A stretch of DNA of 64,000 bases from Methyloceanibacter superfactus (GTDB lineage: Bacteria; Pseudomonadota; Alphaproteobacteria; Rhizobiales; Methyloligellaceae): positions 186,001 to 250,000 of the forward strand of contig NZ_LPWF01000004.1 in the NCBI RefSeq assembly GCF_001723305.1. The letters are read 5' to 3'. The notes under the pieces are model-generated. The model worked only from the letters and a program-made list of their open reading frames with translations. It searched no databases and was not told the DNA's origin. Shown in pieces: positions 1 to 8,194 of the stretch. The stretch's first letter is position 1, and the number at the start of each line of letters is the position of its first letter. A program made the position numbers and the translations under genes.

Positions 1-1201
1 CGACCCGCATGCGGCAATACGAGCTTCCGCCCTATACCGAGATTGGCGGCGCGAACGGCAAAGCCTATCCCGAAGTGGCCACGGCCTTGACCGGGACGTC
101 GGTGCCCATCGTGCGCATCAACGACAAGGGTGAGATCGTGGTTTCCGTGGCCGTGCCCGTGCAGCGCATGCGCGCCGTGCTCGGCGTGCTTTTGCTGTCG
201 ACCCGCGGCGGCGACATCGACAATATCGTGGCGGCGGAGCGCTGGAGCATCGTGCGCGTGTCGCTGTTCGCCGGCACCGTCACCTTCGTCCTGTCGCTCA
301 TCCTCGCCAACACCATCGCCGGGCCCGTGCAACGTCTCGCCAATGCGGCCGAACGCGTGCGCCACAGCGTCAAGGCGCGCGCCGAGATCCCCGACTTCAC
401 CGACCGCTCCGACGAGATCGGACATCTGTCGGGCGCGCTTCGCGACATGACCGGCGCACTCTACCGGCGCATCGACGCCATCGAGAGCTTCGCCGCCGAC
501 GTGGCGCATGAGCTGAAGAACCCGCTCACCTCCTTGCGCAGCGCCACGGAGACCTGCCTCTTGCCAAGACCGAGGAGTCAAAGCAGCGGCTGATGGAGAT
601 CATCCAGCATGACGTACAGCGGCTGGATCGCTTAATCAGCGACATTTCCGACGCCTCGCGTCTCGACGCCGAGCTTGCCCGCGAGGACGCCGAGCCCGTC
701 GCCATGGATGAGCTGCTGCGGGCCACGGTGTCGCTGTTCAACGACATCCACCGCGACGACACGCCGGAGGTTGTCCTCGACATTGCCTATGCGCCGGGCG
801 CCCATCCCTATCGCGTCTCCGGCCATGACAGCCGCTTGCATCAGGTGATCGTCAATCTCCTGGAGAACGCCATCTCCTTCTCGCCGCCGGGCAGGCCGGT
901 CGCCGTGGTGGCGCGCCGCATCGGCCCGGACGTGCAGATCGCGGTGGAGGACGAGGGGCCGGGCATTCCGGAGGAGAATCTCGAGCGCGTCTTCGAGCGC
1001 TTCTATACCGACCGGCCGCAAGAGAATTTCGGCCAGAACTCGGGGCTGGGTCTTAATATCTCACGTCAGATCATCGTCGCGCATGGCGGGCGTCTCTATG
1101 CGGAGAACCGGCCGGCTGCCGGCGCCGGACGCGGCAAGGGCGACACGCCTTCAGGGATGAGCGGTGGCGCACGGTTCGTCATCCGCCTACCGGCGGCGTA
1201 A
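1..1201 (+). CDS. chvG: Sensor histidine kinase ChvG/ExoS-type, 5' end outside window, one frameshift
   Basis: This is the C-terminal part of a membrane histidine kinase of the ChvG (ExoS) family, which with response regulator ChvI controls envelope and acid responses in Rhizobiales. The visible part starts in the sensor region, followed by a transmembrane segment (about nt 255-320), a HAMP linker, and a HisKA H-box FAADVAHELKNPLTSLRS whose His codon is at 507-509. The HATPase domain follows, with N-box VNLLENAISFS, DEGPGIP and GLGLNIS. The frame breaks near nt 553, where one base seems to be missing after the ACN codon of the SATET motif; repairing it joins the H-box to MEIIQHDVQRLDRLISDIS exactly as in ChvG. 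The gene runs off the left edge, so chvI should lie upstream. It is followed closely by hprK, as in many Rhizobiales. Identity is firm; the break looks like a sequence error. Confidence 0.9.
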
Positions 1202-1221
1202 GGGTCAGCGAAGAGGATCGG

Positions 1222-1674
1222 TTGGCGCGCGAGCTCGTCCATGGCACCTGCGTGGCCCTCGGCAAGAGCGCCGCGCTCCTGCGTGGCGGGAGCGGCGCGG
1301 GAAAGTCTGATTTGGCGCTGAGATTTCTGGCGCTGCCGGGAGAAGGCGCGCTCCGCCCTATCCTTGTGGCCGACGATCAAGTTTGGGTGGACACGGACGG
1401 CAACGGCCAGCCGATGGCCTCGGTTCCCGAGGCGATCGCCGGCAAGATTGAGGTCCGGGGGCTGGGAATCACCGAAATGCTGTTCTTGGCGGAGGCGCCG
1501 CTGGTGCTTATTTGCGACCTGGTCCCACCGGATCAGGTGCCGCGCATGCCGCCGACCCCTTTTGAGCGGACCATGGTGGCTGGTGCGGCGGTTCCATTGT
1601 TGAAACTTTCGGCCTTCGAGGCATCGGCGCCGTTGAAACTGCGCATGGCCCTCTTGCGGGCGTCGGCACAATGA
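1222..1674 (+). CDS. hprK: HPr kinase/phosphorylase, short alphaproteobacterial form
   Basis: HprK phosphorylates and dephosphorylates the regulatory serine of HPr. The 150-residue protein has a P-loop GGSGAGKS at about residues 22-29, followed by VADDQVW and the signature VRGLGITEM. The family in Firmicutes is about 310 residues; alphaproteobacteria carry this shortened catalytic form without the N-terminal domain, so the length is normal here. The start used is TTG at 1222, because no in-frame ATG precedes the conserved HGTCVAL stretch. It sits between chvG and the EIIA/HPr genes, so kinase and substrate are encoded about 0.5 kb apart. The arrangement suggests a carbon/nitrogen regulatory PTS rather than sugar uptake. 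Confidence 0.92.
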   Translation: MARELVHGTCVALGKSAALLRGGSGAGKSDLALRFLALPGEGALRPILVADDQVWVDTDGNGQPMASVPEAIAGKIEVRGLGITEMLFLAEAPLVLICDLVPPDQVPRMPPTPFERTMVAGAAVPLLKLSAFEASAPLKLRMALLRASAQ

Positions 1675-1765
1675 GGTTTAGGGAGACGGGTTCGGGCTTG
1701 CGCGCGACCTCTCTCCCGACAAAGATAGCGGCCTTTGAGCGGCCGGCAGCTACCAACGAGGCAAT

Positions 1766-2167
1766 ATGATCGGCGTCGTCATCGTCACCCACGGCCAGCT
1801 CGCACGCGAATTCCGCGCAGCGCTTGAACATGTGGTCGGTCCGCAGGAGCAGATCGAAACCATCTCGATCGGGCCGGACGACGATCTCGATGTCCGCCGT
1901 GCCGACATGCTGGCGGCGCTCGCCAGTGTCGATAGCGGCGAAGGCGTCGTGGTGCTCACCGACATGTTCGGCGGCTCGCCGTCGAACCTGGCGATCTCCG
2001 CCATGGAGCAATCGAATGTGGAGGTTATCGCCGGCGTCAACTTGCCGATGCTGGTCAAGCTTGCATCGGTGCGCGGCGAATCCGGGCTCGACGACGCCAT
2101 CACCCAAGCGCAAGAGGCCGGCCGCAAATATATCAGCGTCGCCAGCCAAATCCTGGCCGCGAACTAG
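1766..2167 (+). CDS. PTS EIIA component, mannose (ManX) family
   Basis: This 133-residue protein is an EIIA domain of the mannose superfamily. The phosphorylatable histidine is His9 in VIVTHGQLAREF, and the conserved DMFGGSPSNLA segment lies mid-protein. No EIIB, EIIC or EIID gene is near, and the HPr gene starts 2 nt after its stop, so it most likely acts as a stand-alone regulatory phosphoacceptor from HPr, as proposed for the orphan EIIA-Man of alphaproteobacteria. The ATG at 1766 is preceded by a weak purine-rich stretch (acgaggcaat). Family assignment is secure; the regulated target cannot be read from the sequence. Confidence 0.92.
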   Translation: MIGVVIVTHGQLAREFRAALEHVVGPQEQIETISIGPDDDLDVRRADMLAALASVDSGEGVVVLTDMFGGSPSNLAISAMEQSNVEVIAGVNLPMLVKLASVRGESGLDDAITQAQEAGRKYISVASQILAAN

Positions 2168-2169
2168 CG

Positions 2170-2472
2170 ATGACCATGGCGCAGGGCACACCAGCCAAAG
2201 GCCCGCACGCCGCCGAGGTTACCATTCCCAACAAGAAGGGCCTGCATGCACGGGCCTCCGCCCAGTTCGTGCGCTGCGCGTCCGAGTTCCAGGCGAATAT
2301 CCGCGTGTCGCGCGAAGGCCACACGGTGGGCGGCACCTCGATCATGGGGCTGATGATGCTGGCCGCCGGCCAGGGCCACTCGATCCATATCGAGGCGGAC
2401 GGCGCACAAGCCGCCGAAGCGCTTGCCGCGCTCGTGGCGCTCGTCGAGAACGGCTTCGGCGAAGAGGACTGA
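2170..2472 (+). CDS. ptsH: HPr family phosphocarrier protein
   Basis: A 100-residue HPr. The active-site histidine is His26 in KKGLHARASAQFV, and the serine phosphorylated by HprK is probably Ser57 in VGGTSIMGLMML. The N-terminus carries a roughly 15-residue extension compared with classic HPr; a second in-frame ATG two codons downstream would shorten it only slightly. It follows the EIIA gene by 2 nt and very probably shares its transcript. EI (ptsP) is not in the window. It would receive phosphate from EI-Ntr and pass it to EIIA-Man and to EIIA-Ntr, which is encoded near 34.5 kb. Confidence 0.92.
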   Translation: MTMAQGTPAKGPHAAEVTIPNKKGLHARASAQFVRCASEFQANIRVSREGHTVGGTSIMGLMMLAAGQGHSIHIEADGAQAAEALAALVALVENGFGEED

Positions 2473-2487
2473 ACGCGGTCTCTCGCG

Positions 2488-3233
2488 CTAGTGGCACGTC
2501 TTGAGATAGCCACTTCCCGATTGATTGACGTAGAGCTGGGCCGTGGCCTTGTCGAACGGCCCGCGGCGGCAATCCAATAGCCATTGGTCAGGTTCGGGCA
2601 GGTGTTGGTGTTCAGCGAGATCCAGCCCGGACCGTATTGGTTGGCGCGGGCTTGCGCCTCGCCCTGGGATCTGAACGAGCCGGCAATCGCGTACCAATCT
2701 CCGCCGGACGGGGCCGGGCCGGCGTTGCCACTCACGCAGACCCCTTGAGACAGCACGAACCCCGGTGGGCAAGTGGGCGCCACCACGACCGGACCACCGG
2801 CAGGTGGCGGCGGCGAAACGGCGCCCTGAAGCGTAAACAGCAGCTTGTCGGCACGGTAGCCGATGACCCGGCAGCTTCCGTCGAGCTTGGGCGCATTGCC
2901 TCTGAGGATGATCGAGCCACCGTGATTATGGCCAGTGACGGGGTAGAGAACCGGCCCGCAGGTTTTGTCGAAGCGGCGCGCCTGACCGCTGATCGCGCCA
3001 CCGGCTTGCTCGACGCCATTGAACAACAGGGTTCCGCTGGTCACCCCGACACCGAGGAGTCCCCGCCGCGGCCGCGTATATGAAATGGACATGCCGCCGC
3101 CGTCGCAAACCTGCAGCTCCATGAGCGAGCCGTTGTGGTCATACTCATCGACGGCACAGTTGCTGGCCGCAACCGGCGAGGCGCCGATCCCCAATGCCAA
3201 TGAAGCTGCAACGAGAAACAGTCGACGCGCCAT
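2488..3233 (-). CDS. Secreted SPOR-like domain protein, one frameshift
   Basis: Repaired length is 248 residues. The ATG at 3233 has a GGGAG six bases upstream and begins a clear signal peptide (MARRLFLVAASLALGIG...AAS). The N-terminal half is Gly-rich with several cysteines and matches nothing I recognise. A proline-rich linker leads to a C-terminal region DWYAIAGSFRSQGEAQARA...YWIAAAGPFDKATAQ, which resembles a SPOR peptidoglycan-binding fold. The frame breaks near 2561, where one G seems missing from a GGG run; the last 24 residues are read in another frame ending KTCH-stop at 2488. Its likely location is the periplasm or outer membrane. The SPOR assignment is an inference from pattern, not a search. 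It is transcribed towards the HPr gene. Confidence 0.6.
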
Positions 3234-3339
3234 TTGATCTCCCAAGCTGAACTAAGTGTCCGCTGAGCCACATGCCCGGCGACCGTAGAACGTTTGGTGG
3301 CTTCGGCGAAGAGAATTGAGCTCGCTTCGGCGTCCGTGC

Positions 3340-3584
3340 TTACTTCCGCTTTTTGCCGGTCACCATGGCGCGGACGAGATTCTCGCGATAGACAAAGCTC
3401 GCCAGAATCACCGCGCCAGGACGAGGCCACCGACCACGTAGCCGGCCCAGACATGCACGATGAGCGGGTCCTCGGTCAGATAGGCGGTGGCGAAGGCCAC
3501 GACCAAGGCCCAATGGAAGACCCGCACGAAGGGGTCCCACACACGGACTTCGGCGGCCTGGGATGTCTTTACGGGATTGAGCAT
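3340..3584 (-). pseudogene. Cytochrome b561-like N-terminal fragment, frameshifted and short
   Basis: The 5' part encodes [19 protein letters not shown] followed by [20 protein letters not shown] and [15 protein letters not shown]. This is the first heme-ligating helix (FHW) and start of the second helix of a diheme cytochrome b561-type membrane protein. A single-base shift near 3409 then leads to ILASFVYRENLVRAMVTGKKRK-stop, where the family normally continues with WGFxGPRxARFxxFV and two more helices. Even after repair the product is only 81 residues against about 180 for the family. I read it as a decayed remnant. It lies between the SPOR-like gene and the ahcY promoter, on the opposite strand to ahcY. 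Confidence 0.55.
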
Positions 3585-3700
3585 GGCGGCAGGTCCTACC
3601 CGGTCCTGTCCGGCGCGCGTGAGCGGCGTCAACAATGACGGGACCGGCCGCCAACCAAGCTCCAAGCGCGTTGGGGCGGCGCCGGCGGGCCTGCGGCACA

Positions 3701-3737
3701 GGTGGGCTCCTTGGGGGGCCCACCGCCACGGCGTGGC
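3701..3737 (+). other. Two adjacent short hairpins upstream of ahcY
   Basis: GGTGGGC (3701-3707) pairs with GCCCACC (3718-3724), and GCCAC (3725-3729) pairs with GTGGC (3733-3737), followed by CTTTTG. They sit between the cytochrome remnant and the ahcY promoter. They could be a weak terminator for rightward transcription or a structured remnant; I see no match to a known riboswitch. Confidence 0.3.
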
Positions 3738-3768
3738 CTTTTGCCACTTCGCCTCGCCCGGGGCGCCC

Positions 3769-3814
3769 TTGACTCCGAGGGGGCCGGATAAGATATAAGG
3801 ACTTCTTTATATCT
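3769..3814 (+). promoter_or_regulatory. ahcY promoter with overlapping inverted-repeat operator
   Basis: TTGACT (3769-3774) and GATATA (3792-3797) are separated by 17 bases and make a good sigma-70 promoter. A dyad overlaps the -10: AGATATAA at 3791-3798 is the exact reverse complement of TTATATCT at 3807-3814, with an 8-base centre. A protein bound there would block RNA polymerase. The leader to the ahcY ATG is only about 40 nt, leaving little room for a riboswitch. The half-site resembles sites proposed for ArsR-family regulators of the S-adenosylhomocysteine cycle (SahR type), but that link is inference. Confidence 0.65.
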
Positions 3815-3841
3815 TTATGCAGCCAGACAGTGGGAGTTGGC

Positions 3842-5230
3842 ATGAACTACCATGTGAAGGATATCGGGCTCGCCGATTGGGGCCGTAAGGAAATCGCCAT
3901 CGCCGAGACCGAGATGCCGGGTCTCATGGCCGTGCGCGAGGAATTCGGCAAGGCGCAGCCTCTCAAGGGCGCCCGGATCGCCGGCTGCCTGCATATGACC
4001 ATCCAGACCGCGGTTCTGATCGAATCGCTGGAGGCGCTCGGCGCCGAGGTCCGCTGGGCCTCCTGCAACATCTTCTCGACCCAGGACCACGCCGCCGCCG
4101 CGATCGCCGCGAACGGCACGCCGGTGTTCGCCGTCAAAGGCGAGACGCTGGACGAGTACTGGGACTATGTGGACCGCATCCTCGAATGGCCCGGTGGCGA
4201 GACCGCCAATCTGATCCTCGACGACGGCGGCGACGCCACGATGATCGTCATCCTCGGCGCGCAAGCGGAGCAGGATCCGTCGGTGCTCGCCAAGCCCGGC
4301 AATGACGAAGAGACGGCGATGTTCGCCACCATCAAGAAGCGGCTGGAACGCGAGCCCGGCTTCTACTCGAAGGTGAAGGCCAATCTGAAGGGCGTGTCGG
4401 AGGAGACGACCACGGGCGTGCATCGGCTCTACGAGATGCAGAAGAAGGGCATGCTCCCCTTCCCCGCCATCAACGTCAATGACAGCGTCACCAAGTCCAA
4501 GTTCGACAATCTCTACGGTTGCCGCGAAAGCCTTCCGGACGGCATCAAGCGCGCCACCGACGTCATGCTCGCCGGGAAATACGCCGTGGTCGCCGGCTAT
4601 GGCGACGTGGGCAAGGGTTGCGCCGAGAGCCTGAAGAGCCAGGGCGCGCGCGTGGCGATCACCGAGATCGATCCGATCTGCGCGCTACAGGCGGCGATGG
4701 AAGGCTACGAGGTGATCACCATGGAGGAGGCCGCTCCCAAGGGCGACATCTTCGTCACCGCCACCGGCAATAAGGACGTCATCACCGTCGACCATATGCG
4801 CGCCATGCATGACCGCGCCATCGTCTGCAATATCGGTCACTTCGATTCCGAGATTCAGGTGGGCGGTCTGAAGAACTTCGTCTGGCATAACGTGAAGCCG
4901 CAAGTGGACGAGGTCGAGTTCCCCGACGGCAAGCGCATCCTGCTCTTGGCCGAAGGCCGCCTCGTCAATCTCGGCTGCGCCACCGGCCATCCGAGCTTCG
5001 TGATGAGCGCGTCCTTCACGAACCAAGTGCTGGCGCAGATGGAGCTGTGGCAGCATGTCGGCAAATACGAGAACAAGGTCTATGTGCTACCGAAGCATCT
5101 GGACGAGAAGGTGGCCCAGCTGCATCTCGGCCGCCTCGACGCACATCTCACCAAGCTGAGCGACGAGCAGGCCGCGTATATCGGCGTGAAGGCCGAAGGC
5201 CCGTTCAAGCCGGAGCATTACCGCTACTAG
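3842..5230 (+). CDS. ahcY: Adenosylhomocysteinase (SAH hydrolase)
   Basis: AhcY cleaves S-adenosylhomocysteine reversibly to adenosine and homocysteine, relieving product inhibition of methyltransferases. The 462-residue protein is intact. It has the NAD-binding GYGDVGKG at residues 252-259, the NIGHFDSEI segment, and the conserved C-terminal tail KPEHYRY that completes the NAD site of the neighbouring subunit. The ATG at 3842 is chosen over an upstream in-frame GTG at 3830 because GGAG lies at 3833-3836 and family members begin with a short lead to YxVKDI. A promoter with an overlapping dyad precedes it. A strong hairpin follows the stop. Confidence 0.97.
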   Translation: MNYHVKDIGLADWGRKEIAIAETEMPGLMAVREEFGKAQPLKGARIAGCLHMTIQTAVLIESLEALGAEVRWASCNIFSTQDHAAAAIAANGTPVFAVKGETLDEYWDYVDRILEWPGGETANLILDDGGDATMIVILGAQAEQDPSVLAKPGNDEETAMFATIKKRLEREPGFYSKVKANLKGVSEETTTGVHRLYEMQKKGMLPFPAINVNDSVTKSKFDNLYGCRESLPDGIKRATDVMLAGKYAVVAGYGDVGKGCAESLKSQGARVAITEIDPICALQAAMEGYEVITMEEAAPKGDIFVTATGNKDVITVDHMRAMHDRAIVCNIGHFDSEIQVGGLKNFVWHNVKPQVDEVEFPDGKRILLLAEGRLVNLGCATGHPSFVMSASFTNQVLAQMELWQHVGKYENKVYVLPKHLDEKVAQLHLGRLDAHLTKLSDEQAAYIGVKAEGPFKPEHYRY

Positions 5231-5260
5231 GCGGCAGTCTCCCAGCTCAGTCGTTTCGCG

Positions 5261-5284
5261 ATGGCCGGGCGCAAGCCCGGCCAT
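5261..5284 (+). terminator. Hairpin terminator between convergent ahcY and sulfatase
   Basis: ATGGCCGGGC (5261-5270) is perfectly complementary to GCCCGGCCAT (5275-5284) across a GCAA loop. It lies 30 nt after ahcY and just before the end of the leftward sulfatase gene. The following T run is short (TTT), so it may serve both directions with modest efficiency. Confidence 0.65.
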
Positions 5285-5316
5285 TTGCGTCGCGAGACCT
5301 TGAACACCGCCAATGG

Positions 5317-7830
5317 CTACTTGGCGTCGGCGCCGGCCTTCTGCGCGTCTTCGAGCTTCGCGATGTCCTCCGGCGTAAGCTGTGGGCGATCCATCTTGAT
5401 CGTCAGTTTCTCGAACTTGGCGGTCAGTGGAAATGGCGGTTTGTAGTCGGCATCGTTGACGCCCGTAAGCGTGTCCGAGCCGATGTCGAAGCTCTCGTCC
5501 CATTGCAAGATCATCGGCAGCGTCTTCTCCATCTTCTTGGTGGCGACGACCTTGCCGTCGACCTTCAGCGTTCCGATTCCCGGTCTGCCGACGCCGCTGA
5601 AATTGTTGTAGGCCAACGTCCCGGAGCCCAGGCCGTCATAGACGAAGTCGAACTCGACCGTATGGCGGCCAGGCGAAAGCGCATCCGGGCCCTCCCACTT
5701 CAGGCGTTCGAGGTCGACCATGTTCCACAGGAACACGGGCTTGCCGCCCACGAGATAGAAGCCATAGCCACCGAAGCGTCCGCCCGAGGTGAGGATCATG
5801 CCCTCAGCCCCGCCTTCCGGCACCTCGATGTCGGCTGTGATCGAGTAGGAGGTGTTCAGCAGCAGTGGCGAGTCGCCTTGCGGCAGGCCAACCATCGGAC
5901 GCGTGTAGACGAACTCGGAGCGGCCGGCGGTGATATTGGGCCGCGGCGCGACGATGCGGGCCGCCACCGACGCGTCCAGCGGGAAGACTTGATATTTCTT
6001 GGCTTCCGCGACGAACTTCTCCCGCATTTCCGCGACCTTTTCCGGGTGTTCCGCGGCGATGTCCGTCGCCTGGTTGAAGTCGTTGCTCAGGTCATAGAGC
6101 TGGAACACCTGATTGTTCAGCGGATCGGGATTGGCGGGACCGAAGGCTTGCCAGGGTGCGCGATTGACCTTGGTGCTCAAAAGCCAGCCTTCGTCATAGA
6201 GCGCCCATTGCCCCATCATCTCGAAATACTGTGTCTTGTGCCGGGATGCCGTCTTGGCGTTCTCCGCATCGAAAGTGTAGGCGAAGCTCGTGCCCTCGAT
6301 CGGCGCCTGCTTGATGCCGTCGACCATTTCCGGCGCATTGATGCCGGTAACCTCGAGGAGGGTCGGCACCACATCGATGACGTGGAGGAACTGCTCGCGC
6401 AGGCCGCCCTTGTCCTTGATGCGCGCCGGCCACGACACGACCATGTTCTGATTGATGCCGCCGAGCCTCGATGCATTCTGCTTGAACCAGTCGAATGGCG
6501 TATCGAAGGCCCACGACCAGCCGGCAGCCATATGATTGTAAGTCTGTTCCGTGCCCCACACGTCGTAGAACTTCATCTGGACGTCGACGGGGATTTCGTT
6601 CAGGCCGTTGAAGAACGCGACCTCGTTCGGTGTCCCCAACGGTCCGCCCTCGGCGCTCGTGCCGTTGTCGCCGTTGATGTAGATGACCAGCGTGTTGTCG
6701 AGCCTGCCAAGGTCTTCGAAGGCCTGGATAACGCGGCCGATCTCGTAGTCGCTATACGCTGCGTAGGCGGCGAAGACTTCGACCTGCCGGATGAACAGCT
6801 TCTTCGCCTCAGGCGTGAGCTCGTCCCACGGTTTCAGGAGGTCTTTCGGCCAGGGCGTCAGCTTCGCATCTTGCGGAACGATACCCAGCTTCTTTTGGTT
6901 CTCGAAAATGCGCTCGCGCAGCTTCTCGTAGCCGTCGTCGAAAAGATGCATCGCACTAATCTTGTCGACCCATTCCTTGGTCGGGTGATGCGGCGCGTGC
7001 GTGGCCCCAGGCGCGTATTTGATGAAGATCGGCTTGTCCGGCTGGGTCTGGTGTATGCGCGAGATGTAATCGATGGCGTCGTCGGCCATCGCTGTCACGA
7101 GGTTCCAAGAGCCCTCCTGACCCTTGAAAGGATAGATCTGCGTGGTGTTGCGGAACAGGTTCGGCTGCCACTGGTTGGCGTCGCCCCCGACGAAACCGTA
7201 GAAATATTCGAAGCCCATGCCGGTCGGCCATTGGTCGAAGGGACCGACTTGGCTCGCGGCGAAGGCCGGCGTGTTGTGGTCCTTGCCGAACCACGACGTC
7301 GCATAGCCGTTATCCAGCAGGATGCGGCCGATCGTTGCCTTATCCTCGGCGATGATGCTGTTGTAGCCGGGAAAGCCAGTCGACTGCTCGGAGATCACGC
7401 CGAAGCCGGCCGAATGGTGATTGCGCCCTGTGATGAGCGCCGCACGCGTCGGCGAGCACAGCGCCGTCGAGAAGACTCTCGTGTACCGCAACCCTTCATT
7501 GGCGATGTCGTCCATCGTCGGCGTCGGGATCACGCCGCCAAAGGTGCTCGGCACACCAAATCCGGCGTCGTCCGTGATGATGAGCAGGATGTTCGGCGCT
7601 TCCTTCGGCGGTACGATGCGCGGCGCCCACCATGGGGTCGATTGCAGGGCATCGTCTTTGATCACGCCGCCGAACTTGGGATCGGGCGCGGGTAGCTGCT
7701 GACCGGGGATTGTCGTCGTCGCGCTGGGCGAACCCAGCTCGCCGATCACCTCCTGTGCCGTAGCGCTGCCGATCGTGAGAAGCCCTGCGAGGCATACAAG
7801 CGCCACCCGCCCTGCAAACCGTGAAACCAC
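5317..7830 (-). CDS. Large secreted arylsulfatase-family sulfatase
   Basis: An 837-residue class I sulfatase. The formylglycine motif CSPTRAALITGRN has its Cys at about residue 125. The metal-binding start NILLIITDDAGFG is at about 80-92, and NGDNGT further on carries another metal ligand segment. The GTG at 7830 is chosen because GGGAGG lies 5 nt upstream; it starts a hydrophobic signal peptide ending near ATAQ, so the enzyme should be periplasmic or secreted. It is longer than the 530-residue Pseudomonas arylsulfatase, with a C-terminal beta-rich extension from about residue 620. Serine sulfatases of this sort need a formylglycine-generating enzyme, which is not in this window. The substrate cannot be deduced. 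The frame is intact. Confidence 0.9.
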   Translation of the reverse strand: MVSRFAGRVALVCLAGLLTIGSATAQEVIGELGSPSATTTIPGQQLPAPDPKFGGVIKDDALQSTPWWAPRIVPPKEAPNILLIITDDAGFGVPSTFGGVIPTPTMDDIANEGLRYTRVFSTALCSPTRAALITGRNHHSAGFGVISEQSTGFPGYNSIIAEDKATIGRILLDNGYATSWFGKDHNTPAFAASQVGPFDQWPTGMGFEYFYGFVGGDANQWQPNLFRNTTQIYPFKGQEGSWNLVTAMADDAIDYISRIHQTQPDKPIFIKYAPGATHAPHHPTKEWVDKISAMHLFDDGYEKLRERIFENQKKLGIVPQDAKLTPWPKDLLKPWDELTPEAKKLFIRQVEVFAAYAAYSDYEIGRVIQAFEDLGRLDNTLVIYINGDNGTSAEGGPLGTPNEVAFFNGLNEIPVDVQMKFYDVWGTEQTYNHMAAGWSWAFDTPFDWFKQNASRLGGINQNMVVSWPARIKDKGGLREQFLHVIDVVPTLLEVTGINAPEMVDGIKQAPIEGTSFAYTFDAENAKTASRHKTQYFEMMGQWALYDEGWLLSTKVNRAPWQAFGPANPDPLNNQVFQLYDLSNDFNQATDIAAEHPEKVAEMREKFVAEAKKYQVFPLDASVAARIVAPRPNITAGRSEFVYTRPMVGLPQGDSPLLLNTSYSITADIEVPEGGAEGMILTSGGRFGGYGFYLVGGKPVFLWNMVDLERLKWEGPDALSPGRHTVEFDFVYDGLGSGTLAYNNFSGVGRPGIGTLKVDGKVVATKKMEKTLPMILQWDESFDIGSDTLTGVNDADYKPPFPLTAKFEKLTIKMDRPQLTPEDIAKLEDAQKAGADAK

Positions 7831-8194
7831 TGAAACCTCCCTCGTTTGCGCCCCTTGGGCTGCACCGGATCGCCGCGAGCGAGCCGCCAAATTCGTAAAA
7901 GACCCCGCCAAGTTTATCCTGCCGACGCGAGATGATACTTGCCATTTGGCGCCAAGTCACCGACCCGCCCCAGCACTTCAGGACACGTGCTGTCCTCCGC
8001 GACGCGGTGAAAATGCGTCTTCGCCGCGATTAACCAATGCGCTTGCGCCTGTGGGCAAGAGTCCGCGAAGCAGCTAGTCTGTTCCGTGATTCGCCTTGAG
8101 TTCGCGCGGGCCCGGCCGGCCCTAGCGTTTCAGTCTGTGGCAGAATTTGCGGCGCGAGGCGGGGCCATGGACGGCGGCGTGGAGCGAGGGGACC
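7831..8194. other. Divergent intergenic region, sulfatase / divL
   Basis: This 364-nt gap separates two divergently read genes and must hold both promoters. I see a perfect 10-base palindrome TTGGCGCCAA at 7946-7955, flanked by ACTTG and CAAGT, which could be an operator for the sulfatase. I could not choose a convincing -35/-10 pair for either gene and see no RNA gene. Confidence 0.4.

Noticed and set aside
3701-3841. SAH or SAM riboswitch upstream of ahcY
   Set aside because: The predicted leader is about 40 nt, the upstream hairpins lie before the promoter, and I see no match to the SAH or SAM-II folds.
5047-7695. 882-residue open frame on the plus strand across the ahcY end and the sulfatase
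   Set aside because: It lies antisense to two well-supported genes and has Arg/Val/Asp-rich composition typical of a high-GC shadow frame, with no domain pattern.
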